A stretch of 64,000 nt of DNA. Source: Burkholderiales bacterium RIFCSPHIGHO2_01_FULL_63_240. Its GTDB lineage: Bacteria > Pseudomonadota > Gammaproteobacteria > Burkholderiales > Burkholderiaceae_C. The position numbers and the translations under genes are program-made. The notes beneath the pieces were generated by a model. It saw nothing but the letters and a program-made list of their open reading frames with translations. It made no database searches and was not told where the DNA came from. Each line of letters opens with the position of its first letter. Position 1 is the first letter of the stretch. The stretch lies in the NCBI GenBank assembly GCA_001770725.1, contig MERU01000009.1, forward strand, positions 1 to 64,000, in the 5' to 3' direction. Of the stretch, positions 24,001 to 32,360 are shown in pieces.

Positions 24001-24172
24001 AGGCACCCGGCCAGGCCACCACGGCCGTCATCGTCGGCACCATGAACTGCGGGTCTTCCAGGCGACCCAGTCTCGTGAAGGCGAAGGCACCCACCAGCAG
24101 GCTGCCGAGGATCATGAACAGCACCATGGCCCGGTGCGTGACGGCCCATTCGGAGAGGTTGAAGGACTTCAT
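21074..24172 (-). CDS. RND efflux transporter, inner-membrane pump
   Basis: A 1032-residue AcrB-type RND permease with twelve expected membrane segments. TM4 carries the proton-relay aspartates in GLLVDDAIIAVEMM, and the second half repeats the fold (VALLGVIALGGMIMRNAVILVDQI). The first periplasmic loop has the EDPQFMVPTM and WPGASAQQVQDQV blocks of the hydrophobe/amphiphile exporters. It is third in the operon OMF-MFP-RND; its ATG overlaps the MFP stop (TGATG). Control by the divergent TetR gene is likely. Drug specificity cannot be read. Confidence 0.94.
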   Translation of the reverse strand: MKSFNLSEWAVTHRAMVLFMILGSLLVGAFAFTRLGRLEDPQFMVPTMTAVVAWPGASAQQVQDQVLNRMERELQKIEGVDFIRSFSRQGYGAVNLWMKGGTPKAELERAWYQARKKIGDVRHQFPEGVLGPIFNDEFSDVYSVMYAISAADLSWPELQVLTEDIKRQVQAQSGVTKVDVFGRQAEKVHVEFSSQRLASLGISVQTVIESLARQNMVSPSGSTEGRSDQVFVRVDGTLRDARDVANVSITAGGKLLRLGDVAKVTSGLEDPPSFTVRHDGKPVLMLAITFDRHGNILKLGRELESRMEALKAGLPLGVVVEKVADQPSIVEESVWEFERSFLEALAIVLAVCFFFLGWRTGIVVAASVPLVLAIVAIVMLAAGWSLDRISLGALIIALGLLVDDAIIAVEMMVVKIEQGWDRVSAATFAYTSTAFPMLTGTLVTVAGFMPVGFAKSISGEYAGGIFWVVGVALIASWFVAVVFTPYLGIVMLPKTMKAHGGADHDPYATPIYQRLRRLLQWCMAHRVMVLAATGLLFFGAIAGMGLVQQQFFPTASRLELIVDLRLREGASFTATEAQVKRFEQVLKGDAQVQHFSAYTGAGAPRFFLSLPIELPNPSYAQIVIKTANVADREAVRRRLLDLFAAERAFPDLRGRVTRFEFGPPVGFPVQFRVVGPDTGKVREIAYQVRDAVRQSPLVRDTQLDWNEQVRTMRVQLDQDKARLLGINSADVSAAMQTVLSGAPATQIRRGEDLIDVTVRAVPNERLALEQLGDVSLFTRSGAVVPLSQVATLVPTFEEPVLWRRNRDMVLTVRSDVHDGVQGPSATMKIWPSLKPIIEQLPPGYRIEQGGAIEESDKSNQALFAVFPLMLVVMLLILMVQLQSFARMWMVFLTAPLGLIGVVPALLIFNAPFGFVALLGVIALGGMIMRNAVILVDQIDSDIASGMPQAQAVVEATVRRSRPVVLTAAAAVLAMVPLTGSIFWGPMAMAIMGGLIAATMLTLVFVPALYMVWMKPAGAAETGALAAPSATLA

Positions 24173-25284
24173 CAAAGGCTCCCGGGGCGCACAACGGCCT
24201 GCACCTTCATGCCGGCATCGAGCTTCTGGGCGCCCGCGGAAACCACCAGCACGCCATCGGGCAAGCCTGTCACGCGCACCTGGTCGGTCGATTGCGACAG
24301 CAGCGTCACCGCTTGCCTTGTCAACGTGCCGGCCTTGTCATTGACCACCCAGACCGACGGGGTCTTGTTGGTCGTGAGCAGTGCGCCCGAGGGCAGTTGA
24401 GCCGATGTGGTGGCGTTTTTTCCGGCCAGTTGCACATGGGCCGTCACGCCCATGCGCAGCCCGGCAGGCGCGGAGGCGATGGTGTAGCGCGCACGGAAGG
24501 TGCGGGTCTGCGCCGAGGCGCTGGGTGCCAACTCGCGCAGCTTGAGCTTCACCAGATCCGGCATGTCGGCGATGCGCGCCTGCGCCGCCTTCTCACGCAA
24601 ACCTGCGGCCAGCGCCTCGGGCACATCGACCAGGACTTCCAGCTCGCCGGGCTTGGCCAGCGCCATCACAGGCTGCCCCTCGGCCACCACCTGCCCCACC
24701 TCGATCTGCAAGCCGGTCACCACGCCATCGAATGGGGCCGTCAGCTCTGCATAGCTCGCCCTGTTGCGCAGCACCTCCAGCTGTCGTTCGGCCTGCACCA
24801 GGCGCGCCGCGGCGGCATCCGAGCGGGCCTGCTGCCTCTCATGGTCGGCCGCGCCCACGGAGCCATCGAGCAGCAGACGCTTGAAGCGCGCCGCATCGCT
24901 GGCTGCCTGCGTCGCGTCCACCTGGGCCGCGCGCAGCTGCTCGGCGGCAGCACCTGCCGCCAGTTGGTAGTCGGCCGCGTCGACGCGCACCAGCGGTTGA
25001 CCCGCTCGAACCGCCTGGCCCAGCTCGACCAGGCGGGCCGTGACCTTGCCCCCGGCGCGCAAGGCCAGATCGCTCTCGACGCGAGGTCGAACGACGCCGC
25101 TCAGGATCCGAACGTCTTCGCCCTGGTCGTTGTGAACGGGCGTGACGAAGACCGCCGGGATGGGGGGCGTTTTTTCCGTGGCAGGCGTGCAGGCGGTCAG
25201 AGCCGCCAGGCCAGCGATGACCAGTCCAGGGCGGACCAGTGCATGGGCGAATTTCATCGAACGCAAGTCGGGGGCATCCATCAT
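24172..25284 (-). CDS. RND efflux periplasmic adaptor (MFP)
   Basis: A 370-residue membrane fusion protein. Signal peptide with lipobox LTAC (Cys about 32) indicates an inner-membrane lipoprotein. The order is lipoyl half, an alpha-helical hairpin (AAGAAAEQLRAAQVDATQAASDAARFKRLL...), second lipoyl half (APFDGVVTGLQIEVGQVV), and beta-barrel domain. It bridges the RND pump and the outer-membrane factor. Start overlaps the OMF stop (ATGA); a second ATG in the next codon and one at 25257 are alternatives. Confidence 0.92.
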   Translation of the reverse strand: MMDAPDLRSMKFAHALVRPGLVIAGLAALTACTPATEKTPPIPAVFVTPVHNDQGEDVRILSGVVRPRVESDLALRAGGKVTARLVELGQAVRAGQPLVRVDAADYQLAAGAAAEQLRAAQVDATQAASDAARFKRLLLDGSVGAADHERQQARSDAAAARLVQAERQLEVLRNRASYAELTAPFDGVVTGLQIEVGQVVAEGQPVMALAKPGELEVLVDVPEALAAGLREKAAQARIADMPDLVKLKLRELAPSASAQTRTFRARYTIASAPAGLRMGVTAHVQLAGKNATTSAQLPSGALLTTNKTPSVWVVNDKAGTLTRQAVTLLSQSTDQVRVTGLPDGVLVVSAGAQKLDAGMKVQAVVRPGSL

Positions 25285-26771
25285 GGCAAGCTTTCAGGCG
25301 CGAGGCTGGGGGGCGTGGTGCGGGGGAGCGCGGCGGCGGTCGTGGCTGCAGGCATGTCCTGCCATCCACCACCCAAGGCCGTGGCAAGTTGGACGGTGTT
25401 CAGCGCCAGCTGGGCCTGGCCATCGATGGCCGACAACTCGGCGGCGAGCACGGCACGTTGCGCATCGAGCAGTTGGAGCAGATCGATCTGGCCTTCTCGG
25501 TAGAGCGATTCGGCATGGCGCAGGCCTGCGCGCCTTTGATGTGTGGTGGCGTCCAGCGCGGCCGATCGGTCGCGCTCCTGGGCCAGTGCCACGAGGCTGT
25601 CATCAACGTCCTTGACGGCGCCGAGCACGGCCTTCTCATATTGCAAAGTGGCCATGCGCTCTTTGGCGGACTGCCTCTCAACGGCCGCGCGCAAGCGGCC
25701 CGCGTCGAACAGCGGCAGCGTGAAGGCCAGCGCCGCGGTGCTGTATCGGACCGGAGACAGGTCCAGCGCATTGAGGCGCAAGTCCTGGCGTCCGAACGCT
25801 GCGGCCAGGAAGAACTTGGGCCACCGGTCGGCTTGGGCCTCTCGCAGGCGAGCGGCCTCGGCCATGAACTGCTTTTGCGCCACGCGCAGATCGGGGCGCC
25901 GCATCAACAGATCGACAGGCTGCCTGGCTGACAAGCGTGGCGGGGTGGGCAGCCCAGGTTCGGCCGCGGCTTTCAACTCGACCAACGGCTGGTTGGGGTT
26001 GGCGCCCACCAGCACGGCCAGTTGCGTCTCGGTCACGGCGACCAGGGTCCGCAATGGGGGGAGTTGTGCGGCGAGTGATTGCACCTCACCCGCGGCCCTG
26101 GCCACGTCAAAGCGGCTGGACAGGCCTGCGGCCTCCCTGCTGCGGGTCAGCCGCTCGGTGTCACCTTGCGCTTTCAGCAGGGCATCGAGCTTGGCCAGCC
26201 GCAGCCGCGCGCTTTGCCACACGATGTACTGCCGTGCGACTTCGCTGCTGACCAGCCAGCGAGCCGCGTCCACGCCTTCTTCAGCGGTCAGCGCATCCAG
26301 CTCGGCTGCATCGGCGCCAGCGCGTGCCGCACCGAACACGTCAAGCTCCCATCCCAGATCCAGTGCCCCCCGGTAGGCCCGCGTGTCGGGCTTGCCTTGT
26401 TTGACCTGGTCGGGCAGCCCGCTGCGCTCGTCGGATGCCGAGCCTGTGAGCGAGACCGTGGGCCATAGCCTGGACGCCACCGCCGTCTGCCCCGCACGGG
26501 CTTGTCGCACGCGCTGCATGGCGATGCGGACGTCGTGGTTGGCAGATTGGGCGCGCTGAACCAGGGCCATGAGCGCGGCGTCGTCAAAGCCTCGCCACCA
26601 GTTGGCCTCGATCGCTGGTGGCGGGCTGGGTGCCTGCCGGAAGTTGGCGTCGTCGGTGGCCGACACATCGGGCGGCTCGGGTGGGGGCGAGGCGCAGGCC
26701 GACAGCAAAGCGGCCAGGCACGTGGCGAGCAAGAGCGGAATCTGCCGGAGCCGCGATGGCGAAAAGGACAT
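25281..26771 (-). CDS. RND efflux outer-membrane lipoprotein (NodT/OprM family)
   Basis: A 496-residue outer-membrane factor with lipobox LSAC (Cys26), the motif WWRGFDDAAL, two homologous coiled-coil halves, and LMRRPDLRVAQKQ marking the second repeat. First gene of the efflux operon, transcribed away from the TetR regulator across an intergenic region with two operator-like palindromes. The C-terminal 25 residues are Ala/Thr/Pro-rich. Confidence 0.93.
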   Translation of the reverse strand: MSFSPSRLRQIPLLLATCLAALLSACASPPPEPPDVSATDDANFRQAPSPPPAIEANWWRGFDDAALMALVQRAQSANHDVRIAMQRVRQARAGQTAVASRLWPTVSLTGSASDERSGLPDQVKQGKPDTRAYRGALDLGWELDVFGAARAGADAAELDALTAEEGVDAARWLVSSEVARQYIVWQSARLRLAKLDALLKAQGDTERLTRSREAAGLSSRFDVARAAGEVQSLAAQLPPLRTLVAVTETQLAVLVGANPNQPLVELKAAAEPGLPTPPRLSARQPVDLLMRRPDLRVAQKQFMAEAARLREAQADRWPKFFLAAAFGRQDLRLNALDLSPVRYSTAALAFTLPLFDAGRLRAAVERQSAKERMATLQYEKAVLGAVKDVDDSLVALAQERDRSAALDATTHQRRAGLRHAESLYREGQIDLLQLLDAQRAVLAAELSAIDGQAQLALNTVQLATALGGGWQDMPAATTAAALPRTTPPSLAPESLP

Positions 26772-26785
26772 GGTTTCGCTTCATT

Positions 26786-26802
26786 GGTTGACGGTGTCTA
26801 CC
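26786..26802. promoter_or_regulatory. TetR-type operator 1 (efflux side)
   Basis: GGTTGAC-GGT-GTCTACC, 6 of 7 arm positions complementary, 15 bp upstream of the outer-membrane factor start. It shares the core GTTGAC-N3-GTC with operator 2, exactly 32 bp away. Confidence 0.6.
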
Positions 26803-26817
26803 ATTTTGCGTTGAAAT

Positions 26818-26832
26818 GTTGACAGCGTCAAC
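26818..26832. promoter_or_regulatory. TetR-type operator 2 (regulator side)
   Basis: GTTGAC-AGC-GTCAAC, a perfect 6-3-6 palindrome located 57 bp upstream of the TetR start. Together with operator 1 it makes a matched pair three helical turns apart in a divergent promoter region. Confidence 0.65.
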
Positions 26833-26889
26833 CTGGTGCCCCCGAGGGCACATGCCTGTGCCCAGGATCTCCTCGCTAAACTCACCCGC

Positions 26890-27522
26890 ATGCCCAAGAA
26901 GCCCCCATTGCCCGAGGCGCCCCTCGAACTGCGCGAGGCGTGCGTCATCGCCGCTCAAGAAGTCATCGCCGAGAAGGGTGTGGAGAACCTGAGCCTGCGG
27001 GATGTGGCTCGCAAGTTGGGTGTGTCACACCAGGCGCCTTACAAGCACTATCCCAGCCGTGACCACCTGCTGGCCGAGGTGATGCGGCGCTGTTTCCAGA
27101 GGTTTGCCGCGCACCTCGATGCACGAGGGCAATTCGACAAGCCACAGGAGGACCTGGCAGCGCTTGGGCGCCAGTACCTCAGCTATGCACGCGATCACCC
27201 TCTGGAATACCGCCTGATGTTCGACACCCAGTGGCCAGAGTCAGCGGAGCACCCCGACCTCATCAAGGACGCCGTCCACGCTTACGACATCCTGCGCAAG
27301 GTGTTGCGCCGCCTGCATGGCGACTCTGCGGCCTTGAACGACCGAGTGGACCTGGATGCCCTGTACATCTGGTCCACGGTGCATGGCATGGCGGGGGTGT
27401 TGAATGGCAACTGCATCGACAAGTTGAATTTGAAGCGCAAGGTGCTTGAACAAGCCATCGAACACGCCATCGTGATGGTGGAGCTCGGTTTGTCGCATTC
27501 GCCGATGCAGGCGGACAGGTGA
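26890..27522 (+). CDS. TetR-family transcriptional regulator
   Basis: A 210-residue TetR regulator: HTH around residues 17-60 (AAQEVIAEKGVENLSLRDVARKLGVSHQAPYKHYPSRDHLLAEV) and a C-terminal ligand domain of the TetR_C_33/WHG-like type (DHPLEYRLMFDTQWP). It is divergent from the RND operon and is its likely repressor, acting at the two palindromes between them. The stop lies only 5 nt before the P-type ATPase start, so both may be cotranscribed. Start at MPKKPPL chosen because homology begins there. Confidence 0.9.
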   Translation: MPKKPPLPEAPLELREACVIAAQEVIAEKGVENLSLRDVARKLGVSHQAPYKHYPSRDHLLAEVMRRCFQRFAAHLDARGQFDKPQEDLAALGRQYLSYARDHPLEYRLMFDTQWPESAEHPDLIKDAVHAYDILRKVLRRLHGDSAALNDRVDLDALYIWSTVHGMAGVLNGNCIDKLNLKRKVLEQAIEHAIVMVELGLSHSPMQADR

Positions 27523-27527
27523 AGTTC

Positions 27528-30101
27528 ATGTCCAAGCCAGCAGATCGAGCCCCGGGACCTGGCGTGCGCATGGACACGGATCTGAAAGCGGGGCTGAGCA
27601 GCGCACAGGCGCAGGAGCGGTTGCGGCAAGACGGCCCCAATGCCTTGCCGGCGTCCGAGCGCTCCGGTGCCGCCGCCTTGCTGTGGGAGGTGGTTCGCGA
27701 ACCGATGTTCCTGCTGCTGATGGCCTGCGGCGCGATCTACCTGGCCCTGGGGGACCGGCAAGAGGCCCTGATGCTGCTGGGCTTCGTCGCCTTGGTCATC
27801 GTGATGACCTGGGTGCAAAAGCGCCGCAGCCAGAATGCGCTCGATGCCCTGCGGGACCTCTCAAGCCCGCGTGCGCTGGTGATCCGAGACGGCGCGCCCG
27901 TGCGCATCGCCGGCAGGGATCTGGTCGTGGGCGATGTCGTCTTGCTGGCCGAAGGCGACCGCGTGCCTGCCGATGTCCAATTGCATGAGGCCAGCTACCT
28001 GAGCGTCGACGAGTCGCTCCTGACGGGCGAGTCCGTGCCCGTTCTCAAACATGCCCCACAGGCAGGGGCCTTGCCTTCGGATCCGTCGGCCAGCCTCTGC
28101 TTCGCGGGGACCCTGGTCACCCAGGGAACAGCGCAATGTCGGGTGGTGGCCACGGGTGCGCGCAGCGCACTGGGGCGCATCGGCGCCTCGCTGGGCGGCA
28201 TCACCGTTGGCGAGACGCCCATCCAGCGAGAGACCTCCCAGGTGGTCAAGCGGGTGGCGGTGGTGGGGCTGGCGATCGCCGCAGCGTTGGCGCTGGGTTG
28301 GGGCCTGACCCGCGGCGACTGGCTCACCGGCTTGCTGGCGGGACTGACGCTGGCGATGGCCATCCTGCCGGAAGAGTTGCCGGTGGTGCTGACCATCTTC
28401 CTGGGGCTGGGTGCGTGGCGCCTGTCCAGGCAGAAGGTGCTGACCCGCAACATCCCGGCCGTGGAGCTGCTGGGCGCCACCACGGTCCTGTGCGTGGACA
28501 AGACCGGCACGCTCACGCGCAACCAGATGGAGGTGCGGCGGCTGTGGGCGGGCGGGGACAGCTTCGAATTGCGGGGCCAGCGTCCGCAGGCCATGGCGCA
28601 TGCCTTTCACCCGGTGCTGGAGTACGCGGTGCTCTCCAGCCATCGCCAGGCGTTCGACCCCATGGAGTCGGCCATCGGTGCGGCGGGGCGGTACTGGCTG
28701 GACGGCTCGGAGCACCTGCATGCGGACTGGATGCTGGTGTCCGACTACCCCTTGTCGCGCGAGCTGCTGGCCATGTCCCGGGTGTGGCGTTCGCCCGACC
28801 GCAGCGAGTTGCTGGTTGCGGCCAAGGGTGCGCCGGAGGCCGTTGTCGACCTGTGTCACCTGCCCGAGGACCGCAAGGCATGGATCGCCGCTCAGGTGGG
28901 GGCCATGGCGGCCGATGGTCTGCGTGTGCTGGGCGTGGCGCGTGCGGTGTTGGCGTCGCAAGCCTTGCCCGCTGCCCAGCATGACTTCGAGTTCGAATTC
29001 GTCGGGTTGCTGGGCCTGGAGGACCCGATCCGTCCGGAGGTGCCAGGTGTGATCGCGCAATGCCGTGACGCGGGCATCCGGGTCGCCATGATCACCGGCG
29101 ACCATCCGGCCACCGCCATGGCCATCGCAAGGCAGGCGGGGCTGGACACCTCGGGCGGCCATCTGAGCGGGGCGGACCTCGACGCGCTGGACGACGCGGC
29201 CTTGGCGGCCAGGCTGGGCCACACCGACGTGTTCTGGCGGGTCCGGCCTGAACAAAAGCTGCGGCTGGTGCAGGCCTTCAAGGCGCGGGGCGACGTGGTG
29301 GCCATGACGGGAGATGGTGTCAACGATGCCCCTGCGCTGAAAGCGGCCCACATTGGCGTGGCCATGGGGGGACGGGGCACGGATGTGGCCCGCGAGGCCG
29401 CCGACCTGGTGTTGCTGCGCGATGATTTTGACGCCCTGCTCACCTCGATCCGCTACGGCAGGCGCGTGTTCGCCAACCTGCGCAAGGCCATCGCCTTCGT
29501 GCTGGCGGTTCACCTGCCCATCATCGGTCTGGCGATCGCCCCTGTGCTGATGGGCTGGCCCCTGATCCTGATGCCGGCCCACATCCTGTTCCTGCAACTG
29601 GTCATCGACCCGGCGTGCTCGATCGTCTTCGAGGCGGAGGCCCTGGAGCCCGGTGCCATGCGGCAGCCACCGCGGCGCGCGGACGCCAGGCTGTTTGACG
29701 CGGCCCTCCTTTGGCGTGGGGGCTTGCAGGGAGCGGGGCTGCTCGTCGCGGTGCTGGCGGCGCACCAGCTGGCCTCTGCCTGGAGCCCTTCCGAGGACAT
29801 GGGGCGCACGGTGGCTTTCAGCGTGCTGGTGCTGGGCAACCTGGGCTTGATCCAGGCCAATCGGGCCTGGTCCCGGGCGGACTCCGGGTCTCGGGATGCC
29901 AACCCGGCGTTTCGCTGGATGGTGGCGGGCACCTTGTGCCTCCTGGGCGTGGCCCTGGGGGTGCCAGCGGTGGCCGAGCTGTTCAGGTTCGCGCAGCCCA
30001 CGCTGCCCCTGCTGGGCTTGTCCGGCGCGCTGGCCATCGGGGCCTGGGGCTGGTTCGCGTGGGTGGGGGCCCGGCAGGCCCGTGGGGTGTCTGGCGCCTG
30101 A
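27528..30101 (+). CDS. P-type cation-transporting ATPase
   Basis: About 857 residues of a P2-like ATPase. N-terminal cation-ATPase domain, TGESVP actuator loop, PEELPVVL in M4, phosphorylation site DKTGTLT, MTGDGVNDAPALKAA hinge, and VIDPACSIVFEAE in M6. The M6 signature marks the bacterial group often annotated calcium-transporting, but the ion is not established. The N domain is short. Its ATG is 5 nt behind the TetR stop. It is convergent with the cytochrome b gene. Confidence 0.9.
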   Translation: MSKPADRAPGPGVRMDTDLKAGLSSAQAQERLRQDGPNALPASERSGAAALLWEVVREPMFLLLMACGAIYLALGDRQEALMLLGFVALVIVMTWVQKRRSQNALDALRDLSSPRALVIRDGAPVRIAGRDLVVGDVVLLAEGDRVPADVQLHEASYLSVDESLLTGESVPVLKHAPQAGALPSDPSASLCFAGTLVTQGTAQCRVVATGARSALGRIGASLGGITVGETPIQRETSQVVKRVAVVGLAIAAALALGWGLTRGDWLTGLLAGLTLAMAILPEELPVVLTIFLGLGAWRLSRQKVLTRNIPAVELLGATTVLCVDKTGTLTRNQMEVRRLWAGGDSFELRGQRPQAMAHAFHPVLEYAVLSSHRQAFDPMESAIGAAGRYWLDGSEHLHADWMLVSDYPLSRELLAMSRVWRSPDRSELLVAAKGAPEAVVDLCHLPEDRKAWIAAQVGAMAADGLRVLGVARAVLASQALPAAQHDFEFEFVGLLGLEDPIRPEVPGVIAQCRDAGIRVAMITGDHPATAMAIARQAGLDTSGGHLSGADLDALDDAALAARLGHTDVFWRVRPEQKLRLVQAFKARGDVVAMTGDGVNDAPALKAAHIGVAMGGRGTDVAREAADLVLLRDDFDALLTSIRYGRRVFANLRKAIAFVLAVHLPIIGLAIAPVLMGWPLILMPAHILFLQLVIDPACSIVFEAEALEPGAMRQPPRRADARLFDAALLWRGGLQGAGLLVAVLAAHQLASAWSPSEDMGRTVAFSVLVLGNLGLIQANRAWSRADSGSRDANPAFRWMVAGTLCLLGVALGVPAVAELFRFAQPTLPLLGLSGALAIGAWGWFAWVGARQARGVSGA

Positions 30102-30106
30102 GGGCC

Positions 30107-30871
30107 TCAGTCTTCGTCATCGTCATCTCCCGATGCCGCTTGCATGTCAGCCGCTGTGCCCGTGCCCGTGCCTTGACCGAAGTCTTGTGAGGCCTGCCAG
30201 GCCACGAAGCCCAGGACGGTCGCGACGAGCAGGATGGCCAGCCACCCTCGGTTGGCCTTGACCAGGTCGGGGCCGGCGTCCGCGGTGCGCCCCGTCAGCA
30301 TGGGCAGCGCGGTGTTCTTGCGGCGCATCAGCGACAGCACGGCGATCAGCGCCAGGTGGGCAAGCACCAGGGCCATGAGCGCGTTCGCGAAGAACTCGTG
30401 CAGCTCGGCCAGCGCATCCTCCAGGCCGAGCCAGTCGATGTGGCCCGCGTAGCCCGACAGCACCAGGGGTGCGGCAAGCAGCAGGAGCAGCAGCACGGCC
30501 GCGCCCATGCCCAGCGTGGCCAGCCGAGGCAGGTCGGGCTGGCTCGCCAGGGCGCTGCGCAGCCAGCCTCCCAGGCCCGAGACGCGGCGCCACATCAGCG
30601 GCAGGCGCGCCTGCCGGGGCCCGATGAGGCCGTACAGCAGCCGAAACACCAGCAGGCCGCCAAAGGCGTAGCCCAGGGTGATGTGGAGGTCGCGCCAGCG
30701 CTCGGATTCGGCCGTCAGCCAGGCGCCTGCGAAGCTCAAGGCAAACAGCCAGTGGAAGGCCCGGGTGGGGGCGTCGGTGGTCAGGCGCCCGCGGGGCTGG
30801 GGTTGGGCGGTGGGCGGGTGGTTCGATGCATCGGCATCGGCTTGGGGCAGCTCAGGTGCGGTGTGGTTCAT
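30107..30871 (-). CDS. Cytochrome b (DHC/SHP electron-transfer partner)
   Basis: A 254-residue membrane cytochrome b of the cytochrome b561 / hydrogenase b-type family. Membrane segments include FHWLFALSFAGAWLTAE, the stretch near LHITLGYAFGGLLVFRLLYGLIGP, AAVLLLLLLAAPLVLSGYAG and HEFFANALMALVLAHLALIAVL; histidines in the first, second and last of these can ligate heme. The tail is very acidic (GDDDDED). It is the last of three leftward genes with a diheme and a monoheme cytochrome c, the SHP-DHC-cytochrome b arrangement described in Rhodobacter sphaeroides. It probably feeds quinol electrons to DHC. Confidence 0.88.
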   Translation of the reverse strand: MNHTAPELPQADADASNHPPTAQPQPRGRLTTDAPTRAFHWLFALSFAGAWLTAESERWRDLHITLGYAFGGLLVFRLLYGLIGPRQARLPLMWRRVSGLGGWLRSALASQPDLPRLATLGMGAAVLLLLLLAAPLVLSGYAGHIDWLGLEDALAELHEFFANALMALVLAHLALIAVLSLMRRKNTALPMLTGRTADAGPDLVKANRGWLAILLVATVLGFVAWQASQDFGQGTGTGTAADMQAASGDDDDED

Positions 30872-30915
30872 GGTGGGGTCCGTGTGTTTCGTGCGTGTCT
30901 TGCGTGCCGTGCTGA

Positions 30916-31467
30916 TCAGTCGTCCCAGGCTGCGCGCTGGCGGGCGCTGAGGCCTTGGGGCATGCGCAGGTCGTGCTCGCCGAATTGGCCGCGGTCGGCC
31001 CCGGTGTGGCAGGCCATGCAGTTCGATGCGGAGCGGACGCTGGGCAGGCGCCAGGTGTCGGGCTCGATGTGCCGGTGCTTGCGCTCGAACCAGGCGGTGC
31101 GCGTGATCCGGTCTTGGGGCACCGGGGCCGATGCGCGGCTGCGCGTGTCTGCGTTGGCCATCAGCCATTGGTGGATGAGTCGGACGTCCTTTTCGTCCAG
31201 CGAGGCGTCGGTGCCGAAGTGCTGCCCCAGCCCGTTCATGAGGCGAGTCCAGGAGGCCGCAGGCAGCATGCCCGGCGGGTAGGCCACGTGGCAGGCGGCG
31301 CACTCCTGCACGTAGGGCTTGGGCGGCGGCACGCGGCCTGCGCGTTCGTGCTCACCAGCGTGGCTGGCACCGCTTGCCAGCATCCAGGGCAGTGAGCAGG
31401 ACAGGCTCAGGGCCAGACGGGTCAGTCTGGCCAGGCGCGTGGTCGATGGGGCGTGGGTGTGTTTCAT
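30916..31467 (-). CDS. Diheme cytochrome c (DHC)
   Basis: A 183-residue secreted diheme cytochrome c: signal peptide ending near ASHAGE, first heme site CAACH in the N-terminal half, and second site CMACH near the C-terminus, preceded by PSVRSASN. This is the DHC family, the redox partner of SHP. Start at MKHTHAP has GGAGG 6-7 nt upstream; an ATG four codons earlier does not. It lies 15 nt downstream of the SHP gene. Confidence 0.88.
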   Translation of the reverse strand: MKHTHAPSTTRLARLTRLALSLSCSLPWMLASGASHAGEHERAGRVPPPKPYVQECAACHVAYPPGMLPAASWTRLMNGLGQHFGTDASLDEKDVRLIHQWLMANADTRSRASAPVPQDRITRTAWFERKHRHIEPDTWRLPSVRSASNCMACHTGADRGQFGEHDLRMPQGLSARQRAAWDD

Positions 31468-31482
31468 GTGGGCCTCCATGGG

Positions 31483-31878
31483 TCAGCGCAGCGTTTGCAG
31501 CCAGGCGAGCACGTCGGCCTTCTCTGCGGGCGAGCACTCGCGCTGCACCACGTCCTTGCAGTTGCGGCGGAACCACTTCTCGACGCGCCGTTCGTCGGTG
31601 AAGGCCTTGGGGTTGAACGCCGGAGCCAGGGGCTCCAGCGACTTGCCTGTGACGGCGTGCCGGCCCGCGCCCGTGGGCCGTTGACCGTGGCAGGACGCGC
31701 AGGACCATTCGCCGCCATGGCGGCCCGTGAAGAACACCTGACCTTTGTCAGCCTGCCCGGGCCCGCCCGCGGTGGCCTCGTAGGCGCGCTGCAATTGCAT
31801 CGGTGACGTGGCTTGGGCGTGCGCCATGGGCATGGCTGCCACGAAGAGCAGCGATGGGGCCAGGTGTTTGATCTTCAT
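31483..31878 (-). CDS. SHP-type cytochrome c (DUF1924)
   Basis: A 131-residue secreted monoheme cytochrome: signal peptide cleaved near AHAQA, heme motif CASCH, then the characteristic pair of cysteines in the C-terminal NCKDVVQRECSPAEKADVLAWL. In Rhodobacter sphaeroides SHP, an Asn replaces the usual Met ligand and the heme binds oxygen or NO after reduction by DHC; that activity is carried over by family, not shown here. First gene of the shp-dhc-cytb operon; AGGA ribosome site 7 nt upstream. Divergent from a PepSY protein. Confidence 0.88.
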   Translation of the reverse strand: MKIKHLAPSLLFVAAMPMAHAQATSPMQLQRAYEATAGGPGQADKGQVFFTGRHGGEWSCASCHGQRPTGAGRHAVTGKSLEPLAPAFNPKAFTDERRVEKWFRRNCKDVVQRECSPAEKADVLAWLQTLR

Positions 31879-31985
31879 GGGGGGTCCTCGGGTTCGACGG
31901 TGTCATGATCGGGACACCGGCTTGAACGGCCCCTGAACCGCTCGTTCATCTGCCGTTCAGCCTGGCTGCCAGACACTCGGGACCC

Positions 31986-32360
31986 ATGAACATCACCGGA
32001 ACGCTTCGCCTGTTGGCATTGGCCGCGGCCCTGTGGGGCAGCGTGCTGGTGGCCGGACCGGCCCGCGCGGACGGCCCGCGCGACCACGAGCGCGCTCGCG
32101 CCGCCTTGCAAGCCGGCGAAATCCTCTCGCTGCAGAAGGTGCTGGAACGGGTGCAACGCAGGCACCCTGGCGACGTGCTGGAGGTGGAACTCGAACGCGA
32201 AGGCGGGCGATGGGTGTACGAGCTCAAGCTGCTGCAGCGTGGCGGCACCCTGGTGCGCCTGGACGTGGATGCCGCCACCGCCGAAGTCCTCGAGGCCCGG
32301 CCGCGTGCGCGCCCCGAAGGCCCACCTTCGAGCATGCCTGCCCCCCCGAAATCGCCATGA
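31986..32360 (+). CDS. Secreted PepSY-domain protein
   Basis: A 124-residue protein with a signal peptide (cleavage near ARADG, residue about 29) and one PepSY domain (AGEILSLQKVLERVQRRHPGDVLEVELEREGGRWVYELKLL...GTLVRLDVDAATAEVLE). Small periplasmic PepSY proteins often sit beside OmpR-type two-component systems. Its stop overlaps the response regulator start (ATGA). The C-terminal roughly 20 residues are Pro/Arg-rich. Role unknown; a periplasmic accessory of the sensor is plausible. Confidence 0.85.
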   Translation: MNITGTLRLLALAAALWGSVLVAGPARADGPRDHERARAALQAGEILSLQKVLERVQRRHPGDVLEVELEREGGRWVYELKLLQRGGTLVRLDVDAATAEVLEARPRARPEGPPSSMPAPPKSP

